This document shows, piece by piece, positions 11,121 to 21,087 of a DNA stretch of 64,000 nucleotides. The notes under the pieces were generated by a model, which did no database searches, had not been told where the DNA came from, and saw only the letters and a program-made list of their open reading frames with translations. Position 1 is the stretch's first letter; each line of letters begins with the position of its first letter. The position numbers and the translations under genes were made by a program. The stretch comes from Raffaelea ambrosiae (Eukaryota; Ascomycota; Sordariomycetes; Ophiostomatales; Ophiostomataceae), in assembly GCA_002778195.1 (NCBI GenBank), contig PCDI01000018.1, positions 321,283-385,282 on the forward strand. The letters run 5' to 3'.

Positions 11121-14100
11121 TCACTCCGGCACACTCGTCGGTGGCGCGTACCTGAAGGGCTGGCCTGTGCCGTCCTCCTGAACCCCAAACGACACGCGCA
11201 CGCTCACCCGCTCCGTAAACTGCACCAGCGAGATGGCCGGGTAGAACTGGCCCTGGACAATCGCCGGCTCCCTGCTCTTGCGGCCCGTGCTTCCGCTGTC
11301 GCTTCCGTTGTCACTTCCGTTGTCATTGCCGTTGCCGTTGCCCTCGTTATCCCCCTCTTCCGCACCCGCATCATTTCTGTCTTTGCCATCCTCGCCCTCA
11401 ACCTTGCCCTCCACCTTGTCCTCGGTCTTGTCTTCCGTTTTGTCCCCACCCCCACCCCTTTCACTCTCGTCACCCGAGTCGCTCGAGTCATCGGAATCCT
11501 TGTTGTCCTCCTTGCCCTCCTTGTCCTCCTTGGACTTGTCGTCTCCGGCCGTTTCGTTCTCTGGCTCGGCCGGATCATCATTGTCCTTGTCCTCCTCGTC
11601 CTTGGCATCTTCGGGGACAGCCCACGACTTGCACACGACTTCACCACCCACCGAAAACCAGATCCGCCGCGTCTCGGGGTCGTAGGCGACTCCAATGACC
11701 TCGCCCACATAATATGGCCGGCCCTGGTCGATGGGCTCATCCTCGTTCAGAAAGCCACCGTCATCACTATGGTAACCAAACGAGCCCGTGTTCCAGCCGA
11801 CCATGTCGTTTAGCACGAGATTCTCTTGTGTGAATCCGACGGCGATAGCGCTGCCCATGTCACCCGGTCGTCAGCGTACAAGCCCAGCAAAGTCTCGATC
11901 CCAGCGTCTCATTAGGCCAAAAAAAAAAAAAAAAGCACATACCCGAGATGCCCACGCTCGAGAATTTCAACCTCGTAGTAGAAAATGCCGTTGTCGGGCT
12001 GCACACAGTGGTCGGCCCGAACAGTGCCATTGGTCAGATCTCCATAAAAGGGAGCGTATGTGAGCTCTGTTTTTGTGTTAGAGCATGATCCACAAAAAAA
12101 AAAAAAAATAAGCATGAGAAAGAGAACGAAGAGCAAACCGACCTTCCATGGACACCTCCATGCCGTCTTCGGACACAAAGAGGTCGCTCTTCATGTCGTG
12201 CGCGCTCATCTTGGTCGGCTTCCTTTTGGCCGCACCCTTGACGGCGCCACGGTCGACCAGCGCGCGGGCCAAGTCGTCCAGCCCGTTGGTCTCGGCAATG
12301 TCCAAGGCCGTCCATCCGCTGCGGTCCGGCACATTGACGTTGATTTCTGGCTCTCGCAGGAATGCTTCGTACGTCTCTTTGCATTGGCTCTTGGCAGCTG
12401 CCGGTAGGGCCGCCGATACAAAGTCTGCTACCTTGTCCTTGGGCAGCGCACCCATGATCGTAGCACAGATATCGGATGCGCCATCGACTAGGGCTGCCGT
12501 GTAGAGCACGCTACGGCCGCAGTCGTCGAGGAGGTCCGTCTTGGCCCCGGCATCCAGCAGGTCCCGGACCACCGGCGCCGGGTCAGAATGGCGAGGTGCG
12601 TAATTCAGCGGCCGCGACCCGGTCACGTCGCCCAAGTTGGGGTCTGCGCCGGCTTCCACCAGCTTGGAGATTGCCTCCCGGGACCGGTCGTGTGAGACGG
12701 CATACATGAGTGGGGTCCGGCCGCGCGAGCCGATGCCGTTGACGTCGCAGCCGTGCGCGACCAGGAGCGGCACCACCGTGTCGGCCGCCTGCTCGATCTC
12801 GCGCGAGGCCATCAAGAGAACGTGCAGCGGCGTGCCAAACGGGGGTGCTTGGATGTCCGCCTTGGCGCCGAGCTCCAGCAGCAGCTTCAGGATCGTCTGG
12901 TCGCCATTTCTGCTCCACAGCGCCGCGTGCAACGGCGAGCCAAACTTGCCGCCAGCCGCGTCGACGTCGGCGCCGTGCTCCACGAGCAGCCGCGCAATCT
13001 TCGTGTCCTCTTCGGGCAAGCGCGCAAAGTTCAGGGAGACCATCTGCAGCGGTGTCGAGCCGTCCTTGTTTCTGGCCTGCACGCTGGCGCCGTGCTTCAG
13101 CAGGACCTCGACGGCTTCCGGCTCGCCGCGCTGCACCGCCAGCATCAGCGGCGTATCCAGCGTTTCTTCCATCACGGGATCCGGGTCCGCCTCCAGCCCG
13201 TGCTTCTTGAAATAGTCAAAGTACAGCTCGATGATGCCCGGCTGGGTGCACGCAACATGCAAGGCTGTCTGGTTGTGCAAGCCACGCATGTTGATGTCGG
13301 CGATCGGTCGCTGGGGCGGTGGACTGCGGTCGGTCTCGCCGTATTCGTCTTCTGTCGCGTCCGGCAACCCGAGAAGCGCCGCAAACACCGAGGCCATGCC
13401 GCTCTGCGCGGCCAGGAGGAGCGGTGTCATGCCGTCGCCGTTGGCCACGTTCGGGTTGGCGCCCTTCTCCAGCAGCATCTTGAGGGCGCCGACCTCGCGC
13501 TCTTCGACGGCAATGTGAAGCGCCGTTGCTTTGGAGGAGTCTGCGCAGTCTGGGTTGGCGCCGGTGTTCAGCAGCAGCTGGATGACCTCCGATTCGTGCT
13601 TGGAGATGGCCACCAGCAGAGGAATGTCCTGGCCGCCGTCGTTGATGTTGGGGTCCCAGTCGTGGCTGAGGAGGTACTCGATGAACCGGACCTTTCTTTC
13701 TGCGGTGTCGTAACCCTTGATAGCCAGCACGATGGCCGTGGCGAGCTTCTCGGACGGGTTCGCCAGCCCGTGGTCCACCTCCCACTTCGTGACCATCTTG
13801 AAGGCCTCCAGCTCGCAGTTGTTGGCTGCCACCTCGGCCGCTGTCAACGAATCGGAGCTCTTGCGGCGCACGTCGCTCGGGGTGTCCTCGGCGCTGTCGA
13901 GAAGCAGCCGCAGGCATGTTACATAGCCACAGCGAATGGCGAACTGGATCGATGTCTCGTAGCCATCGTACTGTGATTTCAGGCCTTTGGAGATGAAGTA
14001 GGCCAACTCGTCGACATATTCTCCCGATATGGACAGGTCAAACAGGCCGTTGTAGCCGTCCTTGTCCTTGTCTTCCAGGGAGATGCCGGCGGCTTCCAGC

Positions 14101-17100
14101 AGTTTGACCACCTTCAGGTGGCCGCGGCCGATTGCGAGGCGCATGTGTTTCGCATCCATGACGGGGTCGCGCTTCGTCTCACCCAACAGGATCTCGGCAA
14201 TCTCGTATCTGCCGTAGCTGGCTGCCTCGAAGAGGCTCGAATCGAGGATGTTTTTCTTCTTCTTCAGGCGCTCGTCGGCAGACATCGTGCCGTCGTCCGC
14301 GCTGGCCCAAATATCGAGCTGCTTCAAGAGCGGCTGAACCAGATCTACAGAGTTGAGAGCCGCAGCCGTCTCAAGCGGTGATCGCTCGCCCGCTATCGCT
14401 GCCCGCAGGCTGGTAGACGTGTCATAGTCGAATTCATCTGGAATCGGTGTAATATGGCCACCACGAAAGACATCGGCCCCAGCCGCGATCAGCTTCTCCA
14501 ACATACCCAGCGAGCCGCCGCACGCAAGGCAGAGCTGCACCATTGACTCTCCCTTCTCCGTAGGCTGCCTCACTATCATGTCCCCTTCCGGGTACTGCTC
14601 TTTCATGTAGGCGAAGAGTTCGACATTGCCGGTCATCACCGCCATATGGATTGGCCACTTGCCGTATCGGTTTCCGACCCGCAAGGTTTCCTTGAACTGC
14701 TCGTCATTCGAACTTTGCATCACCTTGAGGGTCTCGACATCCCCTATGATTACAGAATAGTGCACCGGCGTGTAGTTGAGATTGTCCTTCATGGACAGCT
14801 GGAATCCCTTCTTTAGAAGAATCCTCACAATGTCTGTCTGACCTGTCTGAGCTGCTACTTGGAGGGGGTTGGCGACAGACGCTGGGTACTCTGTCGGCTT
14901 GTTCGCTTTGAGGTCTTCAACATCTGCCGGCTCCAATTCTTGAAACAGTCGGTCCATAAAGTCTGCATGTCCGCTACCGGCGGCCGTGGGGAGTGCGAAC
15001 AAGGCGCTACGCTTAGGATCGCCAACCGCAAGTAGCTTCTCCAGTATCACGAGGTTGCCCGTGAAGCCAGCATATCGCGTCGCGGTTCGGATCCTTTCGA
15101 TCTCATTCTCGCCAGAGCCGGTGAGTTCAAGGAGCGCCTTGTCCACAATGCGTGTAAATCCGAGCCGAACGGCCAGGTACAGATGATCGTCTGCAATGTT
15201 TCGTGGCCACCCGAATGCCGCGATGCAGATCCGTGCCCACTTCTTGATGGGGGGAGCCAGAGGAAACGTTGTGTCGAAGACGCTGGAAACATTAGTACCG
15301 TCCGATGAAGCATCGTCGTCTTTGTCGGACGCCTTGCCGGACGCCTCTTCGGATTTTGCGTCCGCGTCCTCGTCCTCGTCCTCGTCTTTCTTTTCTCCCT
15401 CGTCCTTGTCTTTGCTTTGCTTTTCTTCGCTCTCGTCTTTGCTGCTGTTCTCGCCCACCGACTTCGCGCTGTCGGGAATGTTCGTTTCCACGCCACCAGC
15501 AGCACTCTTGGAGTCATCTTCCTTGTCTCCTGACTGGGGAGCACCTCCATCATTGACAGTTTCCGGTGTTTTGTTCTCGTCCTCCTTCTCTTCGGCCTCG
15601 GTAGCGGCCTCGTTCCTGGATACCTCTTCCGCCCCAGTGGGCTGAGCGTTCGCGTCACCATTCGTTTCGTGGTTGGTCTCGTCCACGTCGGGTGCAGCTG
15701 CTGTTGCTTTCAAGAAACGCAGCACGTCGTCGTCCAGAGGCGGAGACGAATCCCCAGCGAGTCTATAGTGATGCTCCCAATACAGCTCGGCATATTCAAG
15801 AAACGCGCAAGCCTTTCCGTAGGATGGCCGGCTCAGCCTGACAGATTCGAGAGTATCTGCCGGCATAAATTCGGAGCACAGCCTAATGTACGACATGCAC
15901 CTCGATGCCACAAGCGCGTGGAACCGGGGAGCCAGAGCCTTCTCTTCTTCTTCAACATAGGCCCGGAACGAATGGTGAACCAGCATGACTCGATCGTTGG
16001 ACACCCGCACCGCGGGACCCAGATGGGCCGCAAGGTCGGCCATGATGTCCCAGGAGACAGACTCGGCAAGCTCGTCGAAGGACGACGGCATCGGCGCCTC
16101 GTAGTCGAGGACGCCCGGGCACAAGGCCAAGGCAACAGAGAGCTCGGACACTGTCAAGGGCGAAACAGCGTTCATGACCCAGCGGAGGGCCAAGGTTGCC
16201 ATGGGAGAGGCTTTCACGCTGGCGAGCAGCGTTGTAAAGACATGGTCCAGCGACATGGGCGGCGCCATGAGCTGTGCTTCCAGAGCCGCTCCGGTTGACG
16301 CAATGTTGCTGCGTTCGAGCATGCTCAGGTTCAGCATGATGGAAACGTAGTTGAAGCCGCCTTCACAGAGCTTCGCCACAATTTTCTCCTCCTTCTCTTT
16401 CCACACGGGGCGTTTGTTGACTAGACGCTGCACATGCTCAGCCACGACCGCCCGAACGGAGCCTTCCCAGTCCGAGTCTCCTGGTGCGAGGCGCTGTATC
16501 GACTTCGTCGCTGGGAGGCTGGCAAAGTCCGACCCTGTAATGAGGATCTTGATAGATTGCCTCTTGGACAATGCAGTGGAGACAAACGACGCAAACACAT
16601 CCACAACAGAATCCCGGCACTGGTCCACTGCATTCACCACAATGAAGACGGTCGACAGCGGGGGCGATGACAGCATACAGCGAAGCAAATCCCACAACTG
16701 GGGACAGCGGACTGTCCCCTTGGAGCTAAGCCAGTAGGCAAGAGTATAGATTTTCCTGATGAGGACAGGCCGCAAGATGAGGAGCTGGCGTATGAGCGAG
16801 GCCAGCATATGCCATTCCGAGTTTCTTTTGGCATCCCAGCTGTAAAAGTCGAAACTGAGAAACACGGCGCTCGGGTCGGTGTTGTTGGTCATCAGCGAGT
16901 AGAGCACATGCGAGGCGATGTGCGTCTTTCCCAATCCGCGCGTGCCTTCGATGGCCAGCAGGCTTGCCCGCTTTCGCCCCAGCCAGTCCTTGTACTTTTG
17001 GTGCTTTTCCAGCCATTCCATCGAGCGAGGGTCCACGTATGCGACACTCAGTCGGCCAGTAGCTGCTTCAGGCTGGCTCAGAACGGAGTAGAATCTCTGG

Positions 17101-18311
17101 TAGTTTGTCATCAACCCTGGTTGCCGTGTCAGCATTTCGAGAAGAGACGCGGCGGCACTGTTGTACGACCTGTTTGGCGCCATACGCAAGGGGGGGGGTG
17201 CAGGCAGTCTGCCTCTCAATGCAGGAAGCAGGAATACTTACGCAGATTCTCTTGCCGCAGTGAGCCTCGGATTTCATTGATGATGTCGGCCACCTTCTGA
17301 TCGGCCAGCTTCACCTTGCCTTTCTGGAACCGCCATGGGTCCTCTTCCTTGTCCTGTGCGGCGTGTACAGAATTAGCATCTTGCTCAGAACATGCCAAAC
17401 GTGGACGATGCTCTTACGTATACTGTGTCTGAAGACCAGGAGCCGCGCACGATGTCGTAGGCTTGAGCAATGGCGGAAAACTCCACTTCGGTATGGGCCA
17501 GCTCCCCAGGCAGCACATGGATGAGCGCAGCCAGATTGGACAGCGGGAGCCTTCCCGACGACAGAAGACGGAACAGAAATTCCTCCCATTTCCGGTAGTC
17601 CGTATACGACGGCGCCTCGACAAAATACTATGCCACCAGATCAGCTGTTGCTGCTTGGACAAGGAGCCAGCATCGGACGGGGGCACCTTACCAAAGCGTC
17701 CGTCTGGAGAGCAAGCCAGTCGTACCGGCGGTCTTCCAAGGACAAAAGCAAAATCTGGGGATGACTGGTCAACGGATGTTTCACAGGAATCCGGCGGGAA
17801 TCCGGCAACGCACCATCCGCGGCGACTAGCACGCCGGGGAGAAGGGCCTTACCTGCTTGACGAGCGCTGCACCTGTGTTGTGTGCCAGAAAGGTGACACT
17901 TTTGTCACGGGTCTTGTTTTGTTGCTGTCAGTCATAAGAAAAACACGGAAGACACAAAAACGCAAACAAAGAACGCAAACAAAGAACGCAAACGAAGCCC
18001 ACATACCACTTTCTGCTCGAGGAAAAGGGTGTGCAGTTCCCCGATGATGTCTTTGGCCTTGTCACGGAGGTATCCGTGGTGAATCTCGCCATCTTGCTCA
18101 CGGATCGAGTCGAAGATGCGGATTTCGGTATTTGGAAACCAGTTCTGGAAAAGTTCCAGCTGCGTCTCTTTTCGGGTCGCCTCCGGCTCCGTGGAGACGT
18201 CGATCCCGTTGATGACCACGAGGCTACAGGCACGTTAGCAAACGAGCAGTCCAGAAACAGGACTGGAAGTGATCAGGGAGGATGTTCATACGTGTATATG
18301 TTCTCAGGCAT
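11121..18311 (-). CDS. NLR-like STAND NTPase with ankyrin repeats and C-terminal SPRY domain
   Basis: Probable intracellular receptor of the fungal NOD-like type. Nine exons join in frame to about 2173 aa: 18311-18292, 18223-18007, 17924-17853, 17754-17692, 17627-17418, 17353-17242, 17116-12143, 12066-11943, 11850-11121. Residues 1-200 resemble the alpha/beta-hydrolase-like N-terminal domain of fungal NLRs (LVVINGIDV, FLAHNTGAALVKQ, then FVEAPSYTDY) but the GxSxG nucleophile is absent. Walker A is EGTRGLGKT (about residue 290), Walker B FIVVNAVDQC. An acidic Glu/Asp/Lys linker follows, then about 20 ankyrin-type repeats (e.g. TALHIAVEEREVGALKMLL), then a SPRY domain (GIFYYEVEILERGHLGAIAVGF) interrupted by a long acidic insert. 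For the sixth intron I chose the acceptor at 17117, preceded by CTGAC; the nearer AG at about 17188 breaks the frame. Function in non-self recognition is inferred. Confidence 0.88.
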
Positions 18312-19101
18312 TGTGGCCACACATGCACGAGCGAGGGTGCCTCGGTGTCGGGCTCTGGGTTCGCAGCTGTGCCAACTCTGCGATGTGCAGCCTCAGAAAA
18401 CAAAGCTGGCGATCTTGTGTTGTGTGTCGAGGGTGTCAAGGGTGCCAACGGTGTCATAAACGCCCCAAACCGTCAAACCGTCAAAACCGTCAAAACCGTC
18501 AAAACCGTCAAAACCGTCAAAACCGTCAAAACCGTCAAAAGCGAAGCAAAAACACTCGCATGGCCGTCCCTCGGGGAGCTCTTGTGCAAGCTCGTCAGAG
18601 CTGCCTGCCCGGGCGCGCTTTGTTCCCTTCATCCTGCCAGCCCGCAGCGCGAAAGTGGACAAATCATTTCTCGGCGGCCGACACAACAGGGTAAGCGCTC
18701 CGTCCCAAAGGGGGCACACTTGTCGAGGGGCATCAGCCTCAGGGCCGTCGTCTGACATGCAGGGTTGCATCCAGTCTGTGTCAGCTTTTGTTTTGGCGTG
18801 CTCGTACGAGTCTCGCCTGCGGGGACGAGCGCTGCACTGGTTTAGGACACAATTTTTCGCTCTCGTATGCTTTGCACGCTGGTCTTCTTATCGTACAGTA
18901 AGACTGAATAACTACTAGTTCTGTCATTGTCAGACTAGAGGAGACTACTATGTACGAGTAAGCATAATTCTCGCTGATGCAGCCAATCAGATGCCAGTAC
19001 AGCACATCACGTGCGTCACCCCTTAATAATCCAACTTTATCGAGTAGTATCTTGCTCGTATCTTCCTCCATAGAATGCAGCCCAGCCTTGCCCACCCTCC
19101 C
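18312..19101. other. Upstream region of the NLR gene
   Basis: Between two minus-strand genes. Contains the 9-bp minisatellite at 18471-18540 and, near 18946, one copy of the interspersed TACTATGTACGAGTA motif. No gene supported. Confidence 0.5.
18471..18540. repeat. 9-bp minisatellite in the NLR promoter
   Basis: About eight tandem copies of CGTCAAAAC (first copy 8 bp), about 160 bp upstream of the NLR start codon; copies are almost perfectly identical, so the array is young or actively homogenised. Confidence 0.9.
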
Positions 19102-20445
19102 TTATGAAACAGGGAGCTTGCTGACCGCCAAGATCGCCGCCTCAGCTGCTCTGGCCGCCGCTTCCGCAGCGGATGCGGCAGCCAGGGCCGCCTGTGCCGC
19201 GGTGTCTGCTGCCCTGGCTGCCAGTCTTGCTGCCTCTGCCGCTGCGGTGATGGCTGCTGTGGCCGACGGCGGTGCTGTTGTCGTTGCTGCTGGCGTGCTT
19301 TGGCTTGGAGGCGGAGGGTGCAAATTTGGCGTTTGGGGTGGGGTGTGCAGCGGACCAGTCCGCTGTGGTGAGGCGGCAGGCGCTTCCCTGGTGCCCGCTG
19401 GGGTGGTCTCCGCCCCATCGTCCAGGCTAGCAGCTGCAACGGCGTCCTTAGCCCCTTCGCTAGTCGTCAAACCGGCGTCCAACCCTGCACCTTCCCCCTC
19501 TTTCTCTGCAACGGTCTCCGTCGCGCCTTCCGTCCCTGTCGCCTGCGCTGCTCCCTGCAGCGGTGCGTTCAGCGGGTCCTCCTCTGACAGGTTCACTTTG
19601 AAAAACTTGGTGATGTCGATCGTCTCCATGTGCTGCAGATCGTCCTCGGTGACCCCCGACACGCTGTTGTTCTTGATCTGGATCTTGCCCGGCGTGAAGG
19701 CCACCGGGTCGATGACTTTGTCCTTGTCCGTCTTGACGGGCAGCGTGCGCAGACCGGACGAGACCAGGTCGACGTCGCTGCTCACCCGCAGGTTGGCAAT
19801 GAAGGCGGCGCCCGTGTGACGACGCTTCAGCATCACGGCGGCCTGCAGGAACGAGGGCACGCCGTCCGCCTCGTCCTTGTTCTCCTCCATGGTCCAGGTG
19901 ACCGTGTTCTCCTCGCCGCCGCCCTTGCCTCTGCTCATCCCCGGCCGCCCGGTCAGCGTGGCCTTGAACCTGAGCGGCTTCGTCTGCTCCATCTCCCATT
20001 CCACCTTGGTCTCGGCATTGGCAACGCCGCCGCCGCCTGTCAGGCCGGCCGAAGCGCCATACTTGGTGCGCCGGTCAAACGTCGTCTTGTTCAGCCAGTG
20101 CATGCGGTCCGGGGCCAGGTCGACGACCGTGGGGTCTCGTCGAGAGTTGCCCCCTTTGTCGAGGAACTCCAACGTGACGCTGATGGACTGGTAGCGACGG
20201 CCGGCGAGCCTGCTCTGGAAGCGGAACTCGAAGATCAGCAGGGTGGCCTCGCACTCGTCGCCCTCGTACACCATCTGGCCATGGTGCACTTCCACCAGCT
20301 TGATGCGGGTGTTCAGCGGCGACTTCTCATTTGTCGTCTGCGCAAGAACCCGCCTAAAGTCCTCGCCCGGCAGGTTTTTGGTGTGGAAGTTGTTGTTGTC
20401 GCCCTCAACCGTGAGGTCAACATCGAAGGACAGGTCGTCGTCCAT
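19102..20445 (-). CDS. Uncharacterised protein with proline-rich linker and alanine-rich C-terminal helix
   Basis: Single-exon gene, 447 aa from the ATG at 20445 (MDDDLSFDVDLTVEG); the frame extends eight codons further to a TTG. I do not recognise a family. Residues 1-290 have a mixed beta-rich pattern (GDECEATLLIFEFRFQSRLA, RRYQSISVTLEFLDKGG, KVEWEMEQTKPLRFKATLTG), then IDITKFFKVNLSEEDPL, a disordered Pro/Thr-rich linker (about 360-400) and about 45 residues of almost uninterrupted Ala helix with regular Arg/Glu spacing ending AILAVSKLPVS. No signal peptide, so cytosolic. It sits between the NLR gene and the ankyrin-subtilase, and is divergent to the latter with about 640 bp between starts. 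A role as effector or substrate of that protease is inference. Confidence 0.75.
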   Translation of the reverse strand: MDDDLSFDVDLTVEGDNNNFHTKNLPGEDFRRVLAQTTNEKSPLNTRIKLVEVHHGQMVYEGDECEATLLIFEFRFQSRLAGRRYQSISVTLEFLDKGGNSRRDPTVVDLAPDRMHWLNKTTFDRRTKYGASAGLTGGGGVANAETKVEWEMEQTKPLRFKATLTGRPGMSRGKGGGEENTVTWTMEENKDEADGVPSFLQAAVMLKRRHTGAAFIANLRVSSDVDLVSSGLRTLPVKTDKDKVIDPVAFTPGKIQIKNNSVSGVTEDDLQHMETIDITKFFKVNLSEEDPLNAPLQGAAQATGTEGATETVAEKEGEGAGLDAGLTTSEGAKDAVAAASLDDGAETTPAGTREAPAASPQRTGPLHTPPQTPNLHPPPPSQSTPAATTTAPPSATAAITAAAEAARLAARAADTAAQAALAAASAAEAAARAAEAAILAVSKLPVS

Positions 20446-21087
20446 TGCATTTGTGTGCTCGGTTTTCAAAAAACGGGCGGTGCGTCAAGCTGCGTCAAAC
20501 AGCCGTGATGTTGCGGCAAGACAGGCGTCAGACACTGATTGTTTTATACCCCATAGTGATCCCGAGCTTGGTGATCCCGAGCTTGGTTTGCAGACGTCTC
20601 CTGCGCATCCAGCAGGTAAGACGTCCGTTACGGAATAGCGTCGTCTGTATAAAAACACACCTGTGGTGCAGCCCAGTGGATAACCCACCCCCCCCTTGTC
20701 ATGCGATACCACCCACACCTGTCAGCAGTAATACATCGGCTGAGGCGGTAGTCGGCGAACTCGTAGTAGGAAGAAGGATGGAACGCCTGCAGTCTGACAG
20801 CACCCCCTTCTTCATTCGAGCACTCGTGCGACAATCACAGCCTCCAGCCTGCCCACTCTCGTGTTCATTCAGCTCTCTTTCACGTCGCCCAGCGCAGAGA
20901 GTGTGCAATGCCACAGAGCGCACATAGAACCTCCCGAAAAGACCAACACAGAATCCACAGAATCCACAGAAACTACAGAACAGAAGAGAAACACTGGAAC
21001 AACTGCACAACAACTGCACTGCAGCCTCTTTGAAAATCTTCAAACAAGAACAGCGCCGCGTCACACACACACGCTTGCTCTGTCGCC
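20446..21087. promoter_or_regulatory. Shared divergent promoter of the orphan gene and the ankyrin-subtilase
   Basis: 642 bp between two start codons pointing apart. Contains a perfect 15-bp tandem repeat GTGATCCCGAGCTTG at 20556-20585 and A/C-rich leader sequence before 21088. Co-regulation is inferred from geometry only. Confidence 0.5.

Noticed and set aside
17100..17241. NLR main exon starting near 17219, as a separate gene lacking the hydrolase-like part
   Set aside because: No ATG in a good position upstream of the P-loop; splicing with the acceptor at 17117 joins the upstream exons in frame.
18224..18457. 77-codon minus-strand frame just upstream of the NLR start as an extended N-terminus
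   Set aside because: The spliced start at 18311 (MPENIYT joined to LVVINGID) fits a normal intron with GTATGA donor; the longer frame has no family resemblance.
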